Assembly: GCF_963678635.1 (NCBI RefSeq)
Contig: NC_087063.1
Location: 74,791,617 to 74,855,616, forward strand
Direction of reading: 5' to 3'
DNA: 64,000 nt
DNA from: Symsagittifera roscoffensis
Lineage: Eukaryota; Xenacoelomorpha; Acoela; Convolutidae
The translations under genes were made by a program, and so were the position numbers. The notes beneath the pieces are model-generated. The model did no database searches and had not been told where the DNA came from. It worked only from the letters and a program-made list of their open reading frames with translations. Below are positions 53,201 to 62,072 of the stretch, piece by piece. The first letter of the stretch is position 1. The number at the start of each line of letters is the position of its first letter.

Positions 53201-56200
53201 ATGGTAGATCTCTCTGTATAGGTGTGGCCACCAGATGTTTTCTGCCAGGGCTTTCATCCCGAACTGCCCAGGGTGAGTCTCGTGAAGGAGTGACAGGAAT
53301 GGTGATCTTAATGCAGCCGGCACTATCAGTTTTTTATCGTTGAATAACAGTCCTTCTTTCACGTGAATGTCCCTCTGGAAGTTCTTTAAGTAGGCTGCGA
53401 ATTTGTCCAATGGTTTGCCTTCCTGTACCGCCATCTTTACCTCCTTGAGGATTTTATCTTCGTCCGTCATGAGTTTAATAAGCTTATTTGAACAATGATC
53501 TGAGAGTGATAACGGATTGTCAGGCAATCTGAGATCTCCCTTGTACTGGCCAGTAATTTCTTGTGTAGGTCTGACATTATATCGTTATTAAAATTCAAGA
53601 AGATTCCTTTGTTTTCTGCCCTGCGGGAAATTTTGAACAAGTTGACCGATGTAATAAATTCTTGTAACTGTTTTTTTTATCTGAATTTAATGACTGATTG
53701 ATTAATAATACTGATTGGGCAAGAAAGAACAAAAAAGTTTGATAAGTGAAAGTAATTGAAGTCAAATTTTGATAAATTTAATGGAACACTACCGCTTGTG
53801 CAAGACTCTGAACGCGAGTGATTGGAATTACAAATTCTGATAGTGTCGTTTACGTAATTCAGAATATTCGAGAAGAACGACCGTTGGATGCTTTGCGATA
53901 AATCTTTCTTTCCGCCCATTGGATTATTACAATCCAAGTTACTGATCGTATTTATATCCAATGGATTATACACTTCGTTCTTTGTACAATTATTCTTTTT
54001 ACAATAGTTATTTACAGAGAGGTTTTCTACAATCTTTTGTACTGTAGCCACTACAAATTCGCTATCATACTGTGATGTTGGGAGTGCTTTTCCTGAAAGT
54101 AGTCTCGACAATAAATCTGTAAATCCCTTTTCTTTTCCCGGAATGTGCTTGATCTTGAAATTAAATGGTAAAAGTCGATTTACCCAACGGGTTAATCTGC
54201 TATGCATAGTTTTGTTGCCATGGTTTGCATTTAATGCTAGTAATAATGCCTTATGGTCCGTCACAATTTCAAATTCAGCACCATACAAGAAATTTTTAAA
54301 ATGTTCTGTAGCCCAGACTACTCCCAACAATTCAAGTTCGTTTGTCGAATATTTACTTTCGTGGTTGTTTAAAAATCGGGAGGCGAATGCTATTTTTACC
54401 CAATTTTCTCCATCCCATTGTTCTAGGGTAGCTCCTAAGCCGTTATGAGAAGCGTCTGTCTTTAGTCTTGACATCCTTTTTATGTCGAAATGATTATTCT
54501 CTGTTATGTTCACTATCTGTTGTTTTAATTCTTCAAACGCTTTAGTATGTTCGTCATTCCATTGGTAGACTGATGTGGTGGTCGTAGGGGAGAACTTAGA
54601 GCAGACAAATTCGGGACGAATTTCATATACTGATTGATCGACCCAAAGAAAGACCTAAATTCAGATATATTTTTGGGGTTTGGTAGGTTTTTAATCGAAT
54701 CTGACTTTCCCACCAATGGTTTCACGCCCGAGTTTGATATCTTGAAACCTAGCCACTCTATTTCTTTTTGGAAGAATGCACATTTCTCCCATTTTACCGC
54801 CATATTCTTGTTGTCCAAAATGTTTAAAATGTTTGTTAGTATCGCTTTGTGTTCATTTAATGAACCTTTCGAAGCTATTAAAATGTCGTCGATATAACAA
54901 TTGGTAAAAGGAATGTCTTTCAATAAGGAATCCATCACCCTCTGGAATTCGTTTGGCATATCGCCCAATCCGTAAAATCCAGTTAAAAATCTATGGGTTC
55001 TAGTGGTTTCGCCCCCCACGATACTAAAATACACTGTTTGCTAGTGTCTGTGCATAATTGTAGTTGGCTGTACGCGTTCTTTAGATCTAGGTTACTAAAC
55101 CAAACTTCCCCTGACTTTTTGCTTGACAGTTGGAGTGCAATATTATCGATCAGTTCATGTATGTTTGGCATCTGGTACTTGTTCTTGAATATCTGATTAT
55201 TTAATAGTTTCGAATCTAATGCCAACTTGATGCTACCGTCTTTTTTTTTTGTAATCACTATTGGACTTATAAAACAATCTGCATCGCATTTGTTTAACTT
55301 TATGATATGCCCCTCTTGTTCCGTTCTATTTAGTTCCGTTTTTACGTTATTGAGTAGATGTAGGGGAACTATTCTACCTTTGCTTTGGATAGGTTTGAAT
55401 GGGGAGTAGAAATGAGTAACTTTTCTGTCCAATGGTATTTTTCCACTCTGTTAAATAACCCTTTGTACTTATTATACAGATTAAGGGTCGTGTCTGAATA
55501 GTTATTTAACTTACACAACTCTGGGCGTGGTATGTTGTTGACAGGTAGTAGAGGCTGTCGTTGGGCTATCTCTCTTCCAATTCTCGGGAGATTGTCGTTT
55601 CCCAGGATGTTCCTCTCATGTCCAGAAGTGATAAAAAATGGGGTTTCGTCCGCGATCCATCCATTGGATTGTAATCTCACTACCACTTTCCCGATGATGT
55701 TGAATGTGTCGTTGGTGAATCCGCAATATAGTTCCCTCGTTTTCTTCTCAACTGGCTGTATCTTCAACTGTGGGTTTCTCAATTTCAATTCGTGAAGTAC
55801 ATTTTGTTTCAGGAAGCTCACTGGGCTTGCCGAATCCACTGGAATGTTCAAGTTGACTATTGCATCGTCTCCCAAACCGATGTTGACAAGTTTCTTGGTT
55901 TCCAAACCATTGGTATCGTAGATTGTTTTAATGTTGAGAACGGAATAGTCATCGTTATCACTTATCCCCTCTTCGGTCCAAGCGTTAATCACTCCGCAAA
56001 AATTTTCTTCGCTTCTCACCTGAAAGTCTTCTGGGGAAAATGAACAAATCTGACTATTTACAGCTTCATCTACAATATTTACGGCGGGTTTTCTTCCTTT
56101 CGATTTACAAAGTCTTCCGAAATGTCCTTTATATTTACAAATATTACACACAATTTCTTTCGCCGGACACACATTCAGATTACCCTTGGTAAACGCATTA

Positions 56201-57709
56201 CCGCATTTCATACAAGTATTTGATCTTTCTATGTTCAAGCTTGGTTCCTTCTATGTCCAAGTAGTCTACATTGTAAGTCGCAGTTTTTCATGTTAAAAAT
56301 AAATACGTCTCTCTGATCCACTCCTGTTCTGCATTAATTCCAATTTCACATGATTTTGCTAAATCTGATAACGCGCCCCAAAATTGTTCATAGGATTCTC
56401 TATCCTTTTGTTTCCTGCTCAATAATTTATATCGTTCAAATGTTATGTTGGTTAATTTGATAAAAGCCAATTCTAGCATTTCATAAAATTCCTTGAATGA
56501 GATTCCTAGGACTTTTACCCTTGGATGTTTCTGGGCGAAAACTCTTTTGCCTTCCGCTCCTAAGGCCAAGTATAGGATTGACCTTACTTTTTTATCGGCC
56601 TCATATCTCCTCATTCCTCCGAATTTCCGTTTTTCTTCTGCTAGTCTATTCTCTTCAGCGTGTTCGTAGACTCGCATTGTTTCTTTGTTCCTGACCTCCC
56701 TGGCTTTCCTCTGTTGGTCAGTTTCTGACTCCTGGACGCCCATTGGGTGGGAGGTTCTACCGTGTGGTTCGGCCAAAAGGCGGGTATTCCCCTCAGGTTC
56801 GAATCAGTTGTTGACTGCGCCATAATAAAGAGTTAAGATGTACCACTGGTAACTAATGTATCTAACTAAGGTTAAAAGAGAATAAAAGTATTGGTTGAAT
56901 TAAATCTGACTGTAGTCTAAAAAAAGCAACTAGTGATCCGAAGTCCACTGGACTTCGTAGAGTTAACATTGACTGGTACGTAATTAAATGATAGAGGTCA
57001 AGGTTATACCATACTAAAAATACTGAATCACAACAGTTAATCTCATTTTTTCAACTTTGTATGATTGAGATCTGAGGCGCGGAAGGAGCTTGTATAGTTG
57101 GTAAATTTCCGTTGACTTTTGAGAAAAAAAAAACGCGATAATGTAAAAATCAATTATAGTAGCGCGCGCAGGAATTTTTTTGCAAAGATGGGGCAGGGGT
57201 GGTCGTTGAGGAGTTTTGTAACAAATTTTTTCCAGGCCAGTTAACTTCAACTTTTTGTGCTTTGCCGAAACCCTAGACTTTTGTTTTCATGAAAAATGAG
57301 GTTTTTGTGATAAAGCTTTAAACTAAAATTTTCAACTAAAATGTAACTTGAATTTTTCTTCTTACTAATTCCACCCAAAATATTCAAAATGCGCACCTTT
57401 TGCTAAGTGCGCGCTAGTTGCTCGAAGTATGCGCTACCGTTGCAATTAGTTTCAACCATCAGATGTGAGCATTTGGTTTTATGTTTCCGTATTTAAAGAA
57501 TTGAGTTTTGGACGGAATAAGTAAAAAAGACCCAAATCATTAACCTGTTTAATTGAATTTAACTTACGGCTGCAAAACGTCCAATACTTGGAACCAAGCC
57601 AGAAAAGAGACCACTCCGAGGATGTAAAAGTCAGATGCAATCACATTGTAGTCGCCATGAGGAATCAAAAGAGTGAGTCCCAAGTAGACAGTCAGACACG
57701 CAGACAGCA
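41245..57709 (-). CDS. TRPA-type cation channel, 3' half of gene
   Basis: Nine exons, transcribed right to left, fit in phase: 57568-57709, 46732-46854, 46139-46261, 45814-45904, 45650-45718, 43747-43860, 43082-43179, 42717-42870, 41245-41346 (TGA). The first encodes about S3-S4 (SDFYILGVVSFLAWFQVLDV). The second is the S4-S5 linker and S5 (GIYVVMYNEIL ... FFALLIGFAVGFLVFFG). The third is the pore loop with filter-like MMLGEID. The fourth is S6 (LCFVVSFILLVCILFINLT). The fifth is IGLAVGDIAQLKTHSKVKGL, matching the TRPA1 post-S6 signature LIGLAVGDIAEVQKHASLKR. The C-terminus is helical and acidic. TRPA channels are calcium-permeable sensors of irritants or temperature. The ankyrin-repeat half must lie beyond 57709 and was not identified. 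The first intron (10.7 kb) holds elements 3 and 4. The stop codon overlaps an AATAAA (TGAATAAA), a possible poly(A) signal. Confidence 0.88.
43920..44868. mobile_element. Foldback element, copy B, right end lost
   Basis: The left arm (from about 43920, ACAAGACTGCTCGTATCAGG) and right arm (about 44496-44868) match the arms of the element at 24184-25302. The right arm stops at TTTGTAC, about 160 bp short of its terminal repeat. The loop (about 44455-44495) is unrelated to the loop in copy A. It lies in a TRPA intron. Confidence 0.88.
45360..45546 (+). repeat. Diverged hAT MITE, right part
   Basis: TTTGCGCCGCTGGC, GGGAGACCCTTTGGTTGAAA and a terminal CTAAATTCGCCCCTG recall the complete copies. 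The left part (from about 45100) is too changed to delimit. Intronic in the TRPA gene. Confidence 0.65.
47307..48264 (+). pseudogene. gag: Element 4 gag remnant with zinc knuckle
   Basis: ATG at 47307 follows GTTGTT as in element 2. The short frame IPEPPQATKDQNHWASRKE resembles the start of element 3 Gag (IPAFWPNHTVEPPTQWASR). The frame at 47920-48264 has CGTRFNTVHPTTCP and a CCHC knuckle, CNNCGCQGHFAKYC, then acidic sequence as between knuckle and protease in element 3. Many stops lie between. Confidence 0.65.
49570..49940 (+). pseudogene. Element 4 RNase H remnant
   Basis: LNCDDSYLGLGASIKNN corresponds to the CDASHxGLGA core. Further on, in changing frames, come EHWIILRIIYL, IQIMKL (for the TDHKAL region) and FTVEHLPGKK, equivalent to the tether motif IPGKE before integrase in the other elements. 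Heavily broken. Confidence 0.6.
50415..50520 (+). pseudogene. Element 4 integrase zinc-finger remnant
   Basis: Reads WWPHIRRDVQVHGEKCIKC and continues VQAGSKLKP, equivalent to WWPHLYREIYHQGKNCTQS in element 3. The CxxC pair is intact. Most of this coding segment is also the left arm of a perfect 61-bp hairpin. Confidence 0.75.
50437..50578. repeat. Perfect 61-bp inverted repeat (hairpin)
   Basis: The left arm 50437-50497 is the exact complement of 50518-50578. The 20-bp spacer itself contains AAACCT and AGGTTT, so pairing can extend. The left arm is the relic's integrase zinc-finger sequence; the right arm is its reverse copy. This inverted duplication looks like a template-switch product. 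Confidence 0.93.
50802..51014 (-). repeat. Element 3 3' LTR
   Basis: Pairs with 56823-57035; four substitutions. On the minus strand it is preceded by the purine tract GTGGGGAA. Confidence 0.92.
51383..52638 (-). pseudogene. Element 3 C-terminal pol tail
   Basis: A 374-codon frame (51514-52638), charged and Ser/Pro/Thr-rich. It has HTVLLDNGHVIRKSDLAF, the counterpart of HTIKLKNGSVLRKS in element 2, and KNPGPPKFYGDRRF near the end. It then shifts at about 51600 into the frame ending at 51383. The shared xNGxVxRKS motif suggests a small conserved fold after integrase, of unknown role. Confidence 0.6.
52727..53527 (-). pseudogene. pol: Element 3 integrase
   Basis: The zinc region is HETHPGQFGM ... 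NCTQSI; the second Cys of CxxC is Ser, a one-base change relative to the pattern in elements 2 and 4. The catalytic Asp (DLDFAGPL), Asp (RTDHGSCF) and Glu (NGVVERLIYT) are all present. The frame ends shortly after, at 52727. Confidence 0.9.
53677..54513 (-). pseudogene. pol: Element 3 RNase H and linker
   Basis: TDASHNGLGATLEQ, STNELELLGVVWA and IVTDHKALLLAL give the RNase H catalytic set. HIPGKEKGFTDLLSR is the tether. About 120 Asn/Ser-rich linker residues follow to the stop at 53677. The segment to the integrase frame (53527) is out of frame. Confidence 0.87.
54525..55432 (-). pseudogene. pol: Element 3 reverse transcriptase, one frameshift
   Basis: Frame 54983-55432 holds VITKKKDGSIKLALDSK and the first catalytic Asp in FSNLDLKNAYSQL. 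A shift near 55020 leads to frame 54525-55034 with GFYGLGDMPNEFQR, YIDD intact (YIDDILIASKG) and WLGFKISNSGVKP. Apart from the shift the catalytic residues are preserved. Confidence 0.9.
55369..56238 (-). pseudogene. Element 3 nucleocapsid and protease in one frame
   Basis: CMKCGNAFTKGN and the CCHC knuckle CNICKYKGHFGRLC are followed in the same 289-codon frame by the protease region. This shows that Gag and Pol are joined without frameshifting in this lineage. The protease motif reads VDSASPVSFL, with Ala for the conserved Gly of D-S/T-G, so activity is doubtful. GHERNILGNDNLPR fits the distal protease motif. Confidence 0.82.
56288..56823 (-). pseudogene. gag: Element 3 gag (capsid part)
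   Basis: Starts MAQSTTDSNLRGIPAFWP at the LTR/PBS border and shifts frame between about 56740 and 56680. It then runs through a coiled-coil-like charged stretch (EHAEENRLAEEKRK) and the capsid-like LYLALGAEGKRVFAQ and FERYKLLSRKQKDRES to a TGA at 56288. About 100 residues present in element 2 between this point and the knuckle are missing, so there is also an internal deletion. Confidence 0.82.
56823..57035 (-). repeat. Element 3 5' LTR
   Basis: On the minus strand it starts TGTTGTGATTCAG and ends CTCTTTATTA; the last A begins the gag ATG. The PBS TGGCGCAGTCAACAAC follows at 56822-56807. Complementarity to a tRNA may reach into the T arm, since a TTCGAA-containing segment lies at 56798-56803. 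Confidence 0.92.
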
Positions 57710-58044
57710 CTAGTCAGACATCAATCGAACTTGAGGCTTTACAATTGCAATAAGACAAAAAACGGGCTTCCAATTAGACCATTTCTTGGATAAGAGTTAA
57801 CCGAGTCAGATATTCGCAAAACAATGATGTTCCAAAATTGAGGGGCCGCCTAAAAATGGCGTTCTTTAAATTACCAAAAAAAGTTTCAAGAAATCCCCAA
57901 ATAGTCAATTCTGAAATGAAGAATTTCAGAAAACAACTGTTCCCATACTGGTAAGTTTTAAACATGAAATAGTAAAGATACTATATTAGGCAAAAAAATA
58001 TCGGCTACCGCAGTTTGCACCATATATACGTAAATAGGAAGAAA

Positions 58045-58783
58045 CCCGGGTTGACCAAAACTTCTTATCATACAATTTCCATATATGAGAAACTTCTTGT
58101 CATACAATTTCATACAATTCCATACGTACAGAAAATTGTATGAAAACTCTATGATAAGCATTTTTCCATATATGAAAATTGTATGATAGGTGTTTTGCCA
58201 TAAACCAAAAATTTTGATTTTTTCTTTCTAAATTTAGTTTCTGAAAAATTTTCGGTTGTAATTGCAACCGAACACAAGTGACATAGACCTTGGTTACTCA
58301 AAACACCAAAGGTTGGACGGTCTTGCAACTACAATGCATAGAAAACGACCTGACTTAGGCTGTCTTTCACAATTGATATAACAAAAGTAACAAACTTTTA
58401 TTTTTTGGCAAAACTTTTTAATGATGATTATATTAAATTTTTCAAATGGTATTTTGGGCCAAATTTTCAAAATTTTGGGACAAATTATGGGCCAAATTTT
58501 CAAAATTACTTGAAAAATTTTTTGTGTCGCCATCAAAAAAATGCCAGTCATACAATTTCCATATATGGGAATTGTATGATAAGCATTTTTTTCAAAAAAC
58601 GAAAACCTCAGTTTTTTATCACCAGATTGTTTTATTAGAATCAAACAGCCACAAAAAAGAGTTTATACCAGTTTTCAACCATTTTTAGAAATTGTATGAA
58701 AATTGTATGACAAGCATTTTCCCACACACTTGATGTATGGAATTGTATGATAAGCATTTTCGGTGTATGGAGGTCAACCCGGG
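58045..58783. mobile_element. TIR element with CCCGGGTTGACC ends
   Basis: 739 bp between CCCGGGTTGACC (58045-58056) and GGTCAACCCGGG (58772-58783). The subterminal sequence is symmetrical too: CTTATCATACAATTTCCATA on the left and its inverted form GGAATTGTATGATAAGC on the right. The motif ATTGTATGATAAGCATTTT or its complement recurs about eight times inside. No coding and no certain target duplication. Confidence 0.82.
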
Positions 58784-58789
58784 AAGTAA

Positions 58790-58916
58790 GAACGTCGATT
58801 GATGCCTAGTCTCGTTTTTGCCACACAGCCGACTCCGCCCATCACTCCAACTGGGCCTTTGTTGCTGCTGCTCTGGATGCCTCTTTTCTCTTCAGAAATC
58901 TGGTACTTCTGTACAA
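58790..58916 (-). other. Possible exon upstream in TRPA gene
   Basis: After a good acceptor (TTTGTACAG) the minus strand is open and uses exon-like codons: KYQISEEKRGIQSSSNKG, then PVGVMGGVGC. No clear donor of the phase needed by the 57709 exon was found, and I see no TRPA homology. Could be chance. Confidence 0.25.
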
Positions 58917-59069
58917 AGATAAAATACATCAAATATGTCTAAGAAAATGAATACATATTTGAGACCATTCAAGTAAGGACACGAAATGAAAAGCAATTAA
59001 ACAGTTAAACTGTTCCAATCTGCTGGCAATACCGATGACCTATCTGATCAAAAGTTTTTTTACCATAAA

Positions 59070-59215
59070 TTTTTGACCAAAAATGTGATGTTTTGGCGCA
59101 ACTTTTCTTCAAAAATCACATGTATATTGAGGCCAAAGTTGCCTTTAAAACAACATGAGGGTCGCGCAGTCAAAAATGGATGTCGTAAGACAGTAAAAAA
59201 TTGGGAACCCGAGTA
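59070..59215 (+). repeat. Very diverged hAT MITE fragment
   Basis: GACCAAAAATGTGATGTTTT, TGGCGCAACTTTTC, TGAGGCCAAAGTTGCCTTTA and CAGTCAAAAATGGATGTCGT keep MITE order in degraded form. Confidence 0.45.
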
Positions 59216-59900
59216 CTCATTGGAAATTCTGAGAACTACTCATTTTCTGAGTGCAATATTCGGAAATGAATCCGACACTATCCTCGCCAACAAACTCAGT
59301 TCAGGGTGGAGACAGGTGAAGCAAGTTACCGGGGCTATTTTATCTCGTGGAGCAGGGAGTTCAAAGCACCACGACATGGAAAAACTCAGGTATTGAGGAT
59401 ATAATTTACTCGCCAAACTAGATGCCAAAGTCAAGTGTTGAGACGAATCCAAACATATCCGAAGAGCTACTTTCAAGCATCAGCCTTCAAGCTGGCTCAT
59501 GCAAAGACTTACATAAGAGGACGAACAAGGAGGGTGCTAATAATTTGCAGGTCTCGAACTCTTCTTCTCGCTTTTCGCGAAGGAGTAAAAAGCAGACACA
59601 ATTTTTGGCAGTCCATTTAAACATTCAGTCGAGAGTGTTTCAGTAAGTCAGAAAAAGACAGAGCTTCAGACTGTGCGAGTACCTCCAGACTAAATACCTT
59701 TTTCTGCCGATTCAAGACCGTCGCCTCACAGCAGATCACCTTTGAAGCGGCTTAAGTTTGCGGTGTTCAATCAGGAGAAGTCAAGGTCAACTGATTTTAA
59801 CTTTTACAGTTTTCAAAATTGACTTGAGGTTCAAAATTTTTTCTGGAGGGGGAACACAGAGGAGCACTAATACCCACAACAATAGATTAGTAAAGTTAAT
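59216..59900. other. Non-coding stretch
   Basis: No gene recognised. Open frames at 59422-59646 and on the minus strand at 59240-59476 show no domain features. Confidence 0.4.
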
Positions 59901-59906
59901 TCCCTA

Positions 59907-60383
59907 TGTTATTGCTGGCCTGGAATTGTGCAACTGACAATTTGGCAAACACCTGCCAATCTTGTCTATTGGAACCTGATCTAAACTACATTTTATGATT
60001 GGATAAATTAGATATTTTACCACTGTAAAGTATTTAATATTAACCAATCATGATCCATCTAACTAACAACCCACTTATTTGTAAGTGCTGATATTACTCA
60101 GAGAGATTTGAATTTAAGAGAGATTTGAATTTAACTTAGAAATTAGTTGCCTCTCCAAGAGAACTTCAGCAGCCGCAATAAACCAGTATACCCTAGATCT
60201 ATTGAGCCTAGCAGAGACTAGTTAAACAACCTGAGACTAGAATAGTATAAGAGTAAGATTAGGATCGGTATTAGACTAAGAAGTTGCACGAATCTATCCG
60301 GCCGAAAATAAGATAGCGTGACGAGCAGACGGTGTACCCTATCCGAAATTACTCTATGAGTTAAGACCATCGGTTATAACTCA
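59907..60383 (+). repeat. Element 5 probable 5' LTR
   Basis: Ends ...TAACTCA followed by TC and the PBS. The start (TGTTATTGCTGG) is a guess from the TG rule. Contains AATAAA near 60178 as expected for an R region. It cannot be confirmed without the 3' copy. Confidence 0.45.
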
Positions 60384-60385
60384 TC

Positions 60386-60408
60386 TGGTGCGACCATAAG
60401 TCTCGAAC
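60386..60408 (+). other. Element 5 primer-binding site
   Basis: TGGTGCGACCATAAGTCTCG and three more bases, two bases after the LTR CA. The complement ends GTCGCACCA and includes GTTCGAGAC, the T-loop consensus of tRNAs. So pairing probably covers the acceptor and T arm, 23 bases in all. The tRNA species was not identified. Confidence 0.65.
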
Positions 60409-60470
60409 AAGACCTTAATAGCTTAGAATTAACCAAAAATAGATTAGAATTTAGACAAAACATTTTTAAA

Positions 60471-61877
60471 ATGTTACACGACGATAATTTAATCGAAATG
60501 TCTCTACGACTCAATAGATCGAAGCCAATATTCCGAACGATAAGAGAACTACCCGGAATTGGAAGAAGACCTCGAACCAGAGACGACATACGACAAAGTA
60601 GAAACTTACCAAATAGTTATATGATAGTACGGCAAAAGCCAACACAAACTTTTATATTTAGAATCTTAGTAGCAATGAATTTAGATTTTCATTTGCAAAC
60701 TTAAATCTTGAAGTCAATCTTCATGATCATTTCAGGCGCTAAACAAAATATTAATATACAATAACGATTGATAAAAAGATCTCAGATCGTTTTCCTAAAA
60801 TTCTGCAGTATTCTATAAAACATGTTTGGAAAATATTTATTGAAAATCAAAATAAAAATTAGTAGCATGACAATAAACTGTTAGTAATCATAAAATCATC
60901 AGCTGTCCCAGCTTCATCACCTAAAACATAACAGCAATCATAAGCTCACTAATATCATTAAAACACTAAATCTTTTCTTAAATAAATTTAAACCATTTTA
61001 AACTTAAATTCACTTAATCTGAAAATCAGATCATCAAGGCTTATCCTTGGATCTTAATTAATTTTCTATTTAATTAAATTTACAAAACTTGATCATCAAG
61101 GCTTATCCTTGGATCAAAAAGAACAATTTTGTTCTCCCCCACCCACTTAGCTAGTGTCTAACGACCTCAAACGTCGATTCACTATCCAACCCTTTCAAAA
61201 ACCCAAGACTAATAGAAATTTTTGAACAAAACTAATCATTCAAATTAGGATAAACAGTGAAGAACTTCGGTTATTCATCCTTCACTTGAACCCTCCTCTT
61301 ACCAGACCCAGGATAAATCGTAGACTTAGTAAGTTTAAAATAGTATCTAACGAACTACTCGCGTTCTAATTATACCTGAACCTTGTGGATCGATTTACTA
61401 TTCTCCAACCCTTGAACACAATCACTACCCCTAAGTAAGATTAAGTAAGTTAACACCTTAGCTTATACTAGCCACGAGAAAGTAAAAAATCATTCTTCGG
61501 AATCGATATACTTTTCTCTCCAACCCTGAACAAATAGACCCAGGTTAAGCTAACCAAAAAATCGTAAGGACTGACAATTTAAGAAAATAGAAATCATCTA
61601 ACAACTTTTTGCATCCGTCATCCTAAACCTTAAGTCATTTAAAAATCTAGGAAACAAACAAACAATCGTTTTGCACAACTGTGAAATAGATAACAAAAAA
61701 TACGACCTTGTAATCACACCTCACACACAAACAGTTGGATATATCAGAACAAAACGACAAACACTAAAAAGGAAAATAATAACTAAACAAAGACAAATAA
61801 CACGAAAAAGATTTTCCAAAAATAGAAACGCATTCTCAGAATCAGAAGTCAGCAATTTAGACGAGTTTATAAATTAA
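60471..61877 (+). other. Element 5 leader with small open frames
   Basis: Two short frames (60471-60704, and 61671-61877, which is Lys/Arg-rich: RTKRQTLKRKIITKQRQ) lie in a 1.7-kb AT-rich leader. Recurring short phrases (CTATCCAACCC, TCTCCAACCCT, CCTGAAC) are spaced through 61170-61540. Whether either frame is translated is unknown. Confidence 0.3.
61029..61115 (+). repeat. Two identical 25-base hairpins in element 5 leader
   Basis: 61029-61053 and 61091-61115 are exact copies of a sequence with stem GATC..CAAGG / CCTTG-GATC around CTTAT. The spacing is 62 bases start to start. Possible RNA packaging or dimerisation structure. Confidence 0.8.
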
Positions 61878-62072
61878 AAGAATCCATTGATAAAAATTGC
61901 CCTATTCACGATCAATTATATTTTTCCGACTCAGAAACAACTTCAAATTCATCAAAAAGAGGAAAAAGAAGAATAAAAAAGCAATATAAACACAAACCAG
62001 TACACTTGTATAATTGGAATCAACCAATTAGACACATCGATAATTACTTATTAACAGTCATTAAACGAAAAA

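Larger units (their letters stand above)
50802..57035 (-). mobile_element. Element 3: Ty3/gypsy-type LTR retrotransposon
   Basis: 6,234 bp on the minus strand, with two 213-bp LTRs differing at four positions (about 98% identical) and a perfect 5-bp target duplication GTTAA (50797-50801 and 57036-57040). Gag, NC-protease, RT, RNase H, integrase and tail are all recognisable but lie in six or more frames. It is inserted in the 3' LTR of element 4, inside a TRPA intron and in the same direction as the gene. Confidence 0.95.
47040..57110 (+). mobile_element. Element 4: decayed gypsy-type relic, interrupted by element 3
   Basis: Coding traces run left to right: gag start at 47307, zinc knuckle near 48045-48090, RNase H near 49575, integrase zinc finger near 50420. 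The sequence 47101-47149 (probable 5' LTR) matches 50753-50801 (probable 3' LTR) at 39 of 49 positions. The match resumes weakly after element 3, at 57041. So element 3 (50802-57035) sits inside the relic's 3' LTR. Outer borders are approximate. Confidence 0.65.
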
